In this document: in pieces, positions 29,491-38,486 of the stretch
Position numbering within the stretch: the first letter of the stretch is position 1
Layout of the letters: each line of letters opens with the position of its first letter
Source of the DNA: Halorussus vallis
Lineage (GTDB): Archaea > Halobacteriota > Halobacteria > Halobacteriales > Haladaptataceae
DNA length: 64,000 nt
NCBI RefSeq assembly: GCF_024138165.1
Contig: NZ_CP100001.1
Location: forward strand, 493,512 to 557,511
Direction of reading: 5' to 3'
The notes under the pieces: model-generated
What the model was told of the DNA's origin: nothing
The model's database searches: none
What the model saw: only the letters and a program-made list of their open reading frames with translations
Position numbers and translations under genes: made by a program

Positions 29491-32400
29491 TCAGACGTCG
29501 TAATCGGGCCGGACGGGGCCGATGGGTCCCGCGTAGAGGCCGCCGCCGCCGCCGGCGTCGTAGACCCGAATCGCGATGACGTTCTCGCCGCCGTAGTTGA
29601 CGCTCTCCGAGGGCACCCGGTACTTCCGCTCGACCTGCCACGCGGTGGCGAAGCCGTCGTCGGGGAAGCTTCCGCTCTGGCCGACCGTCTCCCCGTTGAA
29701 GAAGGTCCGGTCGACGTCGTCTATCTTCCCCAGCGGGACCAGCAGGTCGGCGTCGTACTGCGCCCAGGACTCGGGGACGGTGATGGTCTTGCGGTACCAC
29801 CCGAAGACGTTGCTCTCGGTGTACCCCGAGTGGTCCTCCCAGTTGGCGGGCAGTTCGACCCGCTCCCAGCCGCTATCGTCGTAGTTCGGGGCCGCCCGGG
29901 CCGGGTCGTCGCCGGGTTCGAACAGCCACGTCGGCGAGAGTTCCATCGCCGGCAGCACCTCGACCGTCTGGGCGGGAAGCGCCTCCGCCGCCGACCGGCC
30001 GACCCGTATCTCGTGGTCGCCCGCCGAGAGGTAGGGTAACTCGACCTGCGCGGTGGCCTCGCCCTCGCCGGGGGCCAACCGGACGAACGCGCTGGCCACC
30101 TCCTCGCCGTCGACGAACACCCCCAGGCGCTCGCCGCCGACGACCGACCCGGCGTTCCGCCCCGAAATCGTGAGGCGTATCGACCCGCCGGAGACGGCGA
30201 CGTCGGGCGCCTCGAAGCCGGTGTAGGTCTGGTCCGGCGCCTCGTAGGCGGGGACGTCCCGCCGGTCGCCCCCGTCGGCGGGCCGGAGTCGAATCGCCTG
30301 ACCGCCGCTGGCGGCCATCGAGGCGACGGCGGTCGTCCCGGGGTCGACCAGCAGTTCGTCGACCCGGACGTCGGTGGGGTTCTCGTCGTAGCGGGTGCCG
30401 GCCGCGTCCGAGTAAATCTCCGCGACGTACTTCGGGCCTCGCGGCGCGCCGCGGCCGTCGGCGTTCTCGTCACGGGGGCTGAGGAACGAGAGCGGGACGT
30501 CGACGGCGCGGCCCGCCCCGTTCGTCATCGCGCCGACGTACCACTCCTCGCCCTTCCGGCGGGCGGTGACGACGTACTCGCCGATTTCGGCGTCGACGAC
30601 GGTCGTGTCGTCCCACCCGCCGGCCGGGACCACGGCGAGGAAGTCGAACTCGCGCTCGGTTTCGAAGTTCTCGGCCTCGGGGGCGTAGCCCTCGTACGCC
30701 TCGGGAATCGGCGACTCCGCGCCGTGCTCGGTGACCGCGACCGTGTTGAGGTTGAACCCGCCGACGTCGCCGGTGAACATCTCGCCCGAATCGTCGTAGT
30801 GGAGTTCGACGGCGACGGTGTTGTCGCCCGCTGTGAGTTCGACCGAGGTCGTGAACACCCGCCAGTCGTCCCAGTACTCGGTGAACGGCGGTTCGAGGGT
30901 CCGGTCTCGCCGTTGACCCGGAGCGTGGCCCGCGGCCCGCCGGCGTCGATGACGCGCTGGGAGTTCTCATTGGGCGCGCTGGCGTACCGGAGGTGGAGGT
31001 CGTAGGTCCCGTCGGCCGGCACGTCGGTCACCGCCCACGACGCCGACGACCCTGACGGCACCCGGTTGGGGTCGACCGCGACGTAGTTGGTCCCGAAGGC
31101 GTTCCGCCAGTTGTCGGCGGTGACGAACGCGCCGAGGTCGCCGCTGGCCGCCTGGAGGAGTTCGCCGACCGAAAGCTCGGGGTTCACGTAGGCCTCGATG
31201 CGGTCGGCGGCCATCTGCAATCCGGCGTTGTAGTTGGGGTACATCGCGAGCTGTTTCGCCCGCGTCGTCTGTATCTGCCCGCCGGTGTCGTCGTGGAACG
31301 TGATGTCGAAGATGCCGGGCTGATAGCTCGCCGGGCCGGCGAGCATCCGGGTGAACGGCAGCGTGACGTGGTGGTCCGTGCCGACGTCCGACCCGAGCGC
31401 GGTGAAGCCGTCGTACTCCTGGGCCTTGACCGTCTCCGTCGACGCGAGGTTGGGGTAGGTGCGGCGCTTGCCGGTGGGCTTGTCGGCCTCGTGGCGTTCG
31501 AGCAACTGCCGGTTGCCGGCGGCGCGCCGCGCGACCAGTTCGTGGTGGTTCACCGCGATCTGGCTGTGGTGGTTGGTCGTCGCCGTCCCGCCGTCACCCT
31601 CGTGGCCCAGGCCGTTGTCGTTGACGTAGCCGTTCTTGATGCTCCGGATGTGGTTGTCCTCGTAGAACGCGAAGATGTCGTCGTTCAGTATCTGGTCCTC
31701 GTAGTTGGGGAGGTTCCCCGCGGTTTCGTTGTGAGCGGTCATCTCGACGCTCGGGTCGAGCGACTGGCCGTAGTCGGTGACCGCTGGCAGGTCGAAGTCG
31801 GGATACGACTCGTCGAAGTCCATCGACACTCCGGACCCGGGGTAGCTATCCCATCCCCGATTCCAGCCCTCGACGAGCACGCTCTCGACGCCGTTCTCGC
31901 TGGCGAACCGCATGTACCGCTTCATGCGCTCGGTGCGGGCGCCGTGGATGTACGCCGCCGGGTCGCCGCCGTTCGCCTCGATGTCGGCGTCGGACTTGTA
32001 CTCCCAGTTGGCGTTGCCCGCGATCATCGTCCACCAGATGCCGACGTACGTCCGGGGCGTCATCCAACTCGTGTCGGGTTCGCCGCCGACGGTCGGCAGC
32101 ACCGACTCGTCGAGGTCGTCGTTGAGTAGCGGAATCAGCGACGACTCCATCAGGTCGCCGGGGTTGCGCCCGAGTTGGACGGTCCGCCAGGGCGTCGCCA
32201 GCGGGGGTTCGGCCGACACCTTCGTCCCGTCGGGGAGCGGCGCGAGTTCCGCCGAGAAGTCGGTTCCGCCCTCCGTCGACCGGGGTGCGAGCGACATCGT
32301 GGCGTAGTCGGTGAGGTCGGCCTCGTGGACGCTCAGGTACGCGTCCTCGCCGGCCCTGACCGTGAACGGGGTGTGGGCGCCGTTCCGGACGGCGTTCCCG

Positions 32401-33161
32401 TTCGGGCGGGTCGTCCGGGTGCCCGACTCGACCTCGCTGAGTTTCGTCCGCTGGTACTCCTGTTCGAACCGCGGGTTGACGAACTCGTTCGGAATCCACC
32501 AGGCGTCGTAGTCGTCGTCGAACGCGAACCGCGTGTTCTCGGCGGTGACGACGGTCCGTCCGGCGTTGCTCGCGAAGTCCTCGCCGAGGACGAACCGGAA
32601 GCCGAGTCCGTCGTCGAACACGCGGAATTCGAGGTTCGCCGACCGGCCCGGGCCGGCCGTCTCGGCCAGTCCGACCCGGAGGTAGCTGTACTCCGCCTCG
32701 ATGCGGTCGTACTGGTCCCATATCGGCTCCCAGCGCTCGGTTTCGGTGCCGCGCTCGGTGCCGGTTATCGTGACGTCGGCGCCGTCGGCGCCGTCCGACG
32801 CCGCGCCGAACGTCGACTGGTTACGGAACTCGAAGCCCAGCGCCGACGGCTCGAGGTACGTCGTCCCGTCGAACGAAACCGCGTACGTCGGCACGCCGTC
32901 GGCGGCGTCGACGGTCACCTCGACGGCGCCGTCGGGCGACGTGACGCGCTGAGTGTCGCCGTCGCGCTCGTTCGCGATTCGCCCCGAAACCGTCTCGGGC
33001 ACCGACGCGGAGTAGGCCGCGGCGGCAAGCAGTCCGGCCGCGCCGCCGAGGAATCCCCGCCGACCGAGCGTCTCGGCCGGCCGCGACTCGTCGTCGTTCG
33101 ATTCCGCGCCGCCCGATTCGCCTCGCCCGGTTCGCCCGTTTTCGTCTGGGTCGCTCGCCAT
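29491..33161 (-). pseudogene. secreted multidomain GH97 glycosidase, broken by one frameshift
   Basis: Two overlapping frames read as one protein of about 1220 residues. The first (33161 to about 30902) has a Tat signal (LGRRGFLGGAAG, 32-43), the GH97 N-terminal sandwich, and the barrel with VEGWNRGWDSYPG, HNETAGNLPNYE, NGYVNDNGLGHEG, PTGKRRTYPN, the catalytic-Glu region ETVKAQEYD, and LPFTRMLAGP, as in SusB alpha-glucosidases. The second (about 30900-29491) continues with TLEPPFTEYW, a carbohydrate-binding-like domain, a CARDB-like domain, and a C-terminal galactose-binding jelly roll. One base appears missing at 30900-30904 (ACCGG-ACC). Either a real inactivation after the catalytic domain or a base lost in sequencing. 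Confidence 0.85.
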
Positions 33162-33186
33162 TCCACGAACCGGTTGACAGCTACGG

Positions 33187-33226
33187 AATATAAAATTTAT
33201 TGCCGAACGAAGTAATTACTCTTCGT
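33187..33226 (-). promoter_or_regulatory. GH97 promoter with upstream inverted repeat
   Basis: ATAAATTTTATATTCC on the minus strand (33187-33202) is the TATA box, about 26-40 bases before the GH97 ATG. Just upstream of it ACGAAG (33207-33212) and CTTCGT (33221-33226) form an inverted repeat with 8-base centre TAATTACT. A site upstream of TATA would suit an activator. Confidence 0.45.
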
Positions 33227-33362
33227 ATGCGTCCGGAGTCGAACGTCGCCCGGCGCGACCCGCCGCAGGCGTCGAAACCTCCGCACGAAGGACGGTGACG
33301 TTATAAAGCAACCCCGGTGGCGGGGCAGCGAACTCATTCGATTCGGAGGAGACGTTCGACGC

Positions 33363-34283
33363 ATGGACGACCGGACGACGTGGAACCACGACACCGTCGC
33401 GGCCAACGGACTCTCGTTCCACTACGTCGAAGCGGGTCGCGGCCCGCTCGTGCTGTTACTCCACGGTTTCCCGGAGTTCTGGTATTCGTGGCGCGAACAA
33501 CTCACTCCGCTCGCCGACGCCGGCTATCGGGCCGTCGCGCCGGACCTTCGGGGCTACAACGGGACCGAGAAGCCGACCGGCGTCGAACGGTACGCCGTCG
33601 ACGAACTCGTCGCCGACGTGGCGGAACTCGTCGAGGCGCTCGACCACGAGACGGCCCACCTCGTCGGACACGACTGGGGCGGTTTCCTCGCCTGGGAGAC
33701 GGCGAGTCGGCGGCCCGAAGTGGTGGACCGACTCGTCTCCGTCGGCGTCACCCATCCCGTCGCGTTCGACCGCGGACTCGACCGATTCGACCAGTTCCGG
33801 CGGGCGTGGTACACGTACTTCTTCCGACTCCCGGGGCTTCCCGAGCGGGCGCTTCGCGCGAACGACTACGCGGCCCACGAGCGGATGGTTTCGGACGGAG
33901 TCGGACGCGACGACGCCTTCGACGCCGCCGACTTCGAGCGCTATCGAGACGCGCTCGCCGAACCCGGGGCGCTCACCGCGATGGTGAACTACTACCGCGC
34001 GAACCTCGGCAAGCGCTTCCTCCGCAAACTCGTGTTGCCCCGGTTCGGGCGACGCGTCTCGTCGACGGGGTTCGAGGCCGGCCGGATTACGGCTCCCACG
34101 ATGATACTCTACGGCGAACGGGACCACTTCGACGCGGCGGCGATGTTCGACGGCGTCGACCGGTGGGTCGAGGACCTGCGACTCGAACGCTTCCCCGACG
34201 CCGGCCACTGGGTCCAACTGGAGCGTCCGTCCCGGACGAACGAACTGCTCCGCGAGTTCCTCGGCGACGCCGGCGACGGGTAG
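33363..34283 (+). CDS. alpha/beta hydrolase, epoxide hydrolase-like
   Basis: A 306-residue alpha/beta hydrolase close to epoxide hydrolases and haloalkane dehalogenases. The oxyanion segment is HGFPE (34-38) and the nucleophile elbow GHDWGG has Asp104, so the nucleophile is an aspartate and not a serine. A cap domain spans about 130-220, the acid is in YGERDHFD, and the base His is in DAGHWVQLERP near 286. The HGFPE plus Asp nucleophile pattern favours epoxide hydrolysis; two cap tyrosines would be needed and there are several candidates (YTYFF, YYRA). It starts a local set with an acyl-CoA dehydrogenase on the opposite strand. Confidence 0.9.
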   Translation: MDDRTTWNHDTVAANGLSFHYVEAGRGPLVLLLHGFPEFWYSWREQLTPLADAGYRAVAPDLRGYNGTEKPTGVERYAVDELVADVAELVEALDHETAHLVGHDWGGFLAWETASRRPEVVDRLVSVGVTHPVAFDRGLDRFDQFRRAWYTYFFRLPGLPERALRANDYAAHERMVSDGVGRDDAFDAADFERYRDALAEPGALTAMVNYYRANLGKRFLRKLVLPRFGRRVSSTGFEAGRITAPTMILYGERDHFDAAAMFDGVDRWVEDLRLERFPDAGHWVQLERPSRTNELLREFLGDAGDG

Positions 34284-34304
34284 GGCGTCCCGCGCTGGGG
34301 TTCG

Positions 34305-36089
34305 TCAGTCGTCGGCCGCCCCGACCTCGACCAGCGCGTCGGGGGCGACCGACGCGTACCGAGAGACAGACGCGAAGACGTCGTCGTCCGCCGCGAAGCG
34401 GTCGCCCGACGCGACGCCGTAGGCCTCCGCGTCGCCGAACCGCGTCTCGACGAACCGTCGGGCGACGAGCGCCTTCCGGGCGTCCTCTCGCTCGTCCAGT
34501 TGCCGTTGCGCTTCCTCGAGCAACAGCGCGGCCGAGACGACGTCGAATATCAGGTCGGCGAGTCGTTTCGCGTGGTACTGGGCGTAGTCGGCGTCCTCGG
34601 TCGCCAGCGTCCCCAGGCCGGCCTGGAGTTCGCGGAACTTCTCGTCGGCGTCGGCGGCGAGGTCCTCGAGAAGCGAGTGGTCGAGGTCGACGGCGTCGAG
34701 TTTCTCCCGGACGTACGGAATCAGCGCCTCGTAGGCGTCCTCGCGGTTCAACGCGCGGAGCACGTCGAGCGCGAGGACGTTCGACGGCCCCTCCCAGATG
34801 GGCAGCACCTGGGCGTCGCGGTGCAGGCGCTCGACGGTGTGTTCCCGGACGTAGCCGTTGCCGCCCAGCACCTCCATCGCGTAGGAGGTCGCGTCGACGG
34901 CCGTCCGCGCGGTCCTGTACTTCGCGACGGGGACGAACAGTCGCATCAGCCGATAGGCGTCGGAGTCGTCGCCGACCCGCTCGCGCACGTCGAGCAGTCG
35001 CGCCGCTTCGAACGTGAAGGCGGCCGCGGCCTCGTAGTCGACGGTCATGTCCACGAGGTCCCGGCGCATCAGCGGGTGTTCGTCGAGGGGCTTGCCGAAC
35101 GCCTCCCGCCGGGCGGCCCGCACCTTCGCCTCCAGGAGCGCCCGGCCCATCACGCCCACCGCGCCCGCCGCGTTCGTCAACCGCTCGAAGTTCATCATCT
35201 CGGCCATGTACCGGAACCCCGACTCCGGCTCGCCGACGAGGTACGCCTCGGCGCCCTCGAACTCGATTTCGCCCGTCGGAACCGAGACGGTCCCGAGTTT
35301 GTCCTTCAGTCGCCGGAAGTGGGCCTCGTTGACCTCGCCGTCGGGTCCGGTGCGCGGCACGAGGAACAGCGACAGGCCGGCGACGCCGTCGGGAGCGTCC
35401 GGCGTGCGCGCCAGCGCCAGCGCGCCCTCGGCGTCGATATTCGAGCAGAACCACTTCTCGCCGTACAGTCGGTAGACGCCCGCCTCGTCGGTGGGTTCGG
35501 CGCGCACCTCGTTGGTCCCCACGTCGGACCCGCCCTGCTCCTCGGTGAGGAACATCGCCCCTTCGATGTGGTCGTCGAGACTGCGGGACGTCAGGCGCTC
35601 GAAGTACTCCGCGAGCGCGCCGTCGTCGAACTTCTCCAGGATGATGGCGACGCCGGTCGTCATCGAAACCGGACAGCAGAACCCGATGTCGACGTAGCAC
35701 AGCAGCGCCTGCATCGTCAGCGCGTGGGTCAGGCCGACGGGTTCGTCCCGACCCGGCGGCGCGTGGAAGGGGTCGTGGGTCAGCCCGAACTCCTCGTAGG
35801 CTATCTCCTCCTGCTCGCGCAGGAGCGGGTGGTACTCGACCTCGTTCAGTCGCTCGCCGTACTTGTCGAACGACCGGAGTTCGTGGCCCGCCTCGTCGAT
35901 GCGGTCGGCGGCGTCGGCCATCCGGTGGCCCAGCGCCTCGCCGAACGCCGAGAGGACCGGTTCGGCCCACTCGAACTCGTCGTCGGGGTAGACGCGCCGC
36001 GCTTCGAACCGGAGCGTCGGGTCCATCTCCCAGTAGTTGCAGTCGCGGCCCTCCTCGAGTCGGGCGTAGTCTATCGGTTCCGAGGGCAT
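34305..36089 (-). CDS. acyl-CoA dehydrogenase
   Basis: A 594-residue acyl-CoA dehydrogenase, longer than the 380-residue core because of N- and C-terminal extensions as in AidB-type and some long-chain enzymes. The FAD/substrate region has MFLTEEQGGSDVGTNEV near 175-191, the middle sandwich WFCSNIDAEGALALARTP, ACAD signature VLGGNGYVREH near 420, and IWEGPSNVLALD near 440. It is divergent from a kinase of the APH family at 36217. Human ACAD10/ACAD11 carry just these two activities on one chain. I use ATG 36089; sequence beyond it is non-coding in character. Confidence 0.9.
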   Translation of the reverse strand: MPSEPIDYARLEEGRDCNYWEMDPTLRFEARRVYPDDEFEWAEPVLSAFGEALGHRMADAADRIDEAGHELRSFDKYGERLNEVEYHPLLREQEEIAYEEFGLTHDPFHAPPGRDEPVGLTHALTMQALLCYVDIGFCCPVSMTTGVAIILEKFDDGALAEYFERLTSRSLDDHIEGAMFLTEEQGGSDVGTNEVRAEPTDEAGVYRLYGEKWFCSNIDAEGALALARTPDAPDGVAGLSLFLVPRTGPDGEVNEAHFRRLKDKLGTVSVPTGEIEFEGAEAYLVGEPESGFRYMAEMMNFERLTNAAGAVGVMGRALLEAKVRAARREAFGKPLDEHPLMRRDLVDMTVDYEAAAAFTFEAARLLDVRERVGDDSDAYRLMRLFVPVAKYRTARTAVDATSYAMEVLGGNGYVREHTVERLHRDAQVLPIWEGPSNVLALDVLRALNREDAYEALIPYVREKLDAVDLDHSLLEDLAADADEKFRELQAGLGTLATEDADYAQYHAKRLADLIFDVVSAALLLEEAQRQLDEREDARKALVARRFVETRFGDAEAYGVASGDRFAADDDVFASVSRYASVAPDALVEVGAADD

Positions 36090-36216
36090 GTTACCGAACG
36101 GTCGCGGCGAGTTGTCATAAATCCAACCCGGCGAAGCGCGCGTCGGCGCGCACCGTTTGGGTGACCATCCCACACCTCCGGGAGTCTTTTTTGAGCACCC
36201 CGCGTTCCGTCGGACT

Positions 36217-37311
36217 ATGACCGCGACCGGGACGGACGTGGACGCCGCCGCGCTCGAATCGTACCTCTCCGCGGAACTGGGCGCGGCCGTGAACGGAACC
36301 GAGGTGCTCCACGACGGACTCAACCTCGTCGTCGCCGTCTCGACCGTCGCGGACGGCGACGCGTACGTCCTTCGACGGCCGAAGAAGCTGCGAGACGCCA
36401 GTTACATGAACGGAATAGAGCGGGAGTACCGAGTGCTGGAACGACTCGCCGAAACCGAGGTTCCAACCCCGGAGCCGGTGGCGTTCTGCACCGACGAGTC
36501 GGTTCTCGGCGGCCCCTTCTTCGTCATCACCCGCCTCGACGGCGCGGCGGTTCCGCTCGGCTCGGACCTGCCCGAGCGATTTCAGAACCCCGAAGCGCGC
36601 GGTCGCGTGGCCGATCTGCTGGTCGATACGCTGGCCGAGATTCACTCCGTGGACGTCGACCCGTTCGAGGGCGTCTGCGACCGCGTCACCCCGCGCGAAC
36701 AGGTCGTTCGCGCGACGGAGCGACTCGACGAGACGACGGGCGTGACGGGCCGGGAACTCCCGACGCTCCGCTCGGTGGGGGACTGGCTCCTAGAAAACGC
36801 CCCGTCCGACCCGGAAATCACCCTGGTTCACGGGGACTTCCGGCCGGGCAACGTGCTGTTCGCAGGGGCCGACCGCCCCGAGATAACCGGCGTACTCGAC
36901 TGGGAGACGGCGATGCTCGGAGACCCGCTGACCGAACTCGGCTACCTCCTGCTCCGGTGGCGCGACGACGGCGACCTGACGCCGTCGCTGGCCGAACTCC
37001 GGGCGCGGTACGATAACGAGGACGCGATACGGGACCTGGAGGAGAGGAACGAAGAGGGACTCGCCCCGTTCACGGCGAGAGCCGGTAGCCCCAGAAGACG
37101 CGAACTGGTCGCTCGGTACGAGCGGCGAACTGGTCGCTCGTTCTCGAACGAGCGGTTCTACCGGGCGCAAGCGGCGTTCCTCCTCGCGACGGTCTGGGAG
37201 GACCTCCACCGCCACCGACTGGAAGCGGGCGCGGCGTCCGACTGGGAGCCGTACGTCGACTACGCGTCGATGCTCGCCCACAGCATCGTAAAGGGGGACC
37301 TCCGACTGTAG
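36217..37311 (+). CDS. APH-family phosphotransferase (ACAD10/11 kinase-like)
   Basis: A 364-residue aminoglycoside-phosphotransferase-fold protein. The N-lobe has LNLVVAV and VLRRPKK with an ATP-site Lys; the catalytic loop is VHGDFRPGNVLF with Asp207 and Asn212; the metal-binding Asp228 is in GVLDWETAMLGDP. The set LRRPP/K...ASYMNGIEREYRVL and LVHGDFRPGNVLF is typical of the kinases fused to or beside acyl-CoA dehydrogenases, not drug-resistance enzymes. I infer phosphorylation of a hydroxyacyl-CoA before elimination by the divergent dehydrogenase. A 16-base direct duplication occurs at about 37100-37140. Confidence 0.85.
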   Translation: MTATGTDVDAAALESYLSAELGAAVNGTEVLHDGLNLVVAVSTVADGDAYVLRRPKKLRDASYMNGIEREYRVLERLAETEVPTPEPVAFCTDESVLGGPFFVITRLDGAAVPLGSDLPERFQNPEARGRVADLLVDTLAEIHSVDVDPFEGVCDRVTPREQVVRATERLDETTGVTGRELPTLRSVGDWLLENAPSDPEITLVHGDFRPGNVLFAGADRPEITGVLDWETAMLGDPLTELGYLLLRWRDDGDLTPSLAELRARYDNEDAIRDLEERNEEGLAPFTARAGSPRRRELVARYERRTGRSFSNERFYRAQAAFLLATVWEDLHRHRLEAGAASDWEPYVDYASMLAHSIVKGDLRL

Positions 37312-37329
37312 CGGGAGCGCCGACCCCGG

Positions 37330-38385
37330 TCACTCCGCGAACGCCAGGTCGACCGCCTCCGCTTCGAAGTCCTCGACGAACGCGCCCTCGCCGCCGACGA
37401 GGTACCGGCCGGCGCCCGTCTCGACGACGAGCGCCGCTTCGACCGGAAACGAGTTGTTCGCGGGTTCGACCAGTCCCTGCCGGACTGCCACGACCCGACC
37501 CTCGATTTCGTCGGGGCCGTCGTCGTCCTCGTCGACCGGACGCCCCCGGACGGTAGCGACGACGTCGGCGCCCGCCCGGAGGTGGAGGGTCGCCTGCAGG
37601 ACCGCCTGCCGGAAGTCGTCGTACGTCTCGGGCAGGTCGTGGGGGTCGGCGACGTACACTTCCTGGGCCATCGGCCAGTAGTTACCGAAAAAGGAGCCGA
37701 TCATGACCGGGGCGAGCTGGCGCTGGGTGAACGCGATGGCGCGCTCGCCGCTGTTCGACCGTGCGATCATCGCGGGCGGGGCGACGATGCTCCGGGTCCG
37801 GTCGGCGGTTATCATCGTCGGCATCGACTCCCGCCAGGCGCGGGCGACGGTGGCGACCCCGTCGAGACCGAGGTCGGCGGCGGGGTCGGCGCCGGTGACG
37901 ACCAGCAGAACGAGGACGCCGCGGTCGACCGCGTCGCGCAGTTCGTCGGCCACCTCCGAGAGGCGGTCGTACGGCAGCGACAGCGCCACCTCCTGTTCGG
38001 CCTCGCGGATGAGCGCGGTCACGCGCTTGAGCACCGTCACGCGGGCTTTGATGACCTCGAACTCGTCGGACTGGGGCGCGACCCGGGAGTAGCGGGCTTC
38101 GAGCGCGGGCCGCATCTGCTCGGCGTGGTCGGTGAGCGAAGCGACGACCTGCTCGGGCGGGACGGCCCTGATGGTCGCGGGCACCGCGTGGTCGTTGACC
38201 GAGACGAACCCCCGTTCCTCCAGTTCCTCGCTGACGCTGTAGACGTACCGCTTGGAGACGCCGGCGTCGTCGGCGACGACGCTTGCCTTCGCTTCGCCGT
38301 GGTCGAGTACCGTCAGATAGATGTCTATCTCCTTGTCCGAGAAGCCGAACTCCCGCAGCAGTCGAGAGAGCATCGGGTCGTCCAT
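37330..38385 (-). CDS. TrmB family transcriptional regulator of alpha-glucan use
   Basis: A 351-residue TrmB-type regulator. The N-terminal TrmB winged helix is at about 8-75 (LLREFGFSDKEIDIYLTVLDHGEAKASVVADDAGVSKRYVYSVSEELEERGFV), a coiled-coil linker at about 85-115, then a phospholipase D-like sugar-sensing region (VALSLPYDRLSEVADELRDAVDRGVLVLLVVTG) and the C-terminal domain. TrmB proteins repress sugar ABC operons and release on binding sugars such as maltose. The amylase, glucoamylase and MalEFGK genes that follow are obvious targets. Confidence 0.9.
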   Translation of the reverse strand: MDDPMLSRLLREFGFSDKEIDIYLTVLDHGEAKASVVADDAGVSKRYVYSVSEELEERGFVSVNDHAVPATIRAVPPEQVVASLTDHAEQMRPALEARYSRVAPQSDEFEVIKARVTVLKRVTALIREAEQEVALSLPYDRLSEVADELRDAVDRGVLVLLVVTGADPAADLGLDGVATVARAWRESMPTMITADRTRSIVAPPAMIARSNSGERAIAFTQRQLAPVMIGSFFGNYWPMAQEVYVADPHDLPETYDDFRQAVLQATLHLRAGADVVATVRGRPVDEDDDGPDEIEGRVVAVRQGLVEPANNSFPVEAALVVETGAGRYLVGGEGAFVEDFEAEAVDLAFAE

Positions 38386-38486
38386 CGTTCACAGATGGCC
38401 CGGGACGGCACTTAAGGACCGTGTATCGCGCAACTCGCGAGTCCGATAGGATTCGCGCGGCGGGGTCGACCGGTCGCGCATCGCGC

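Noticed and set aside
33317..35017. 566-codon plus-strand open frame
   Set aside because: Arg-rich shadow of the hydrolase and of the acyl-CoA dehydrogenase on the other strand.
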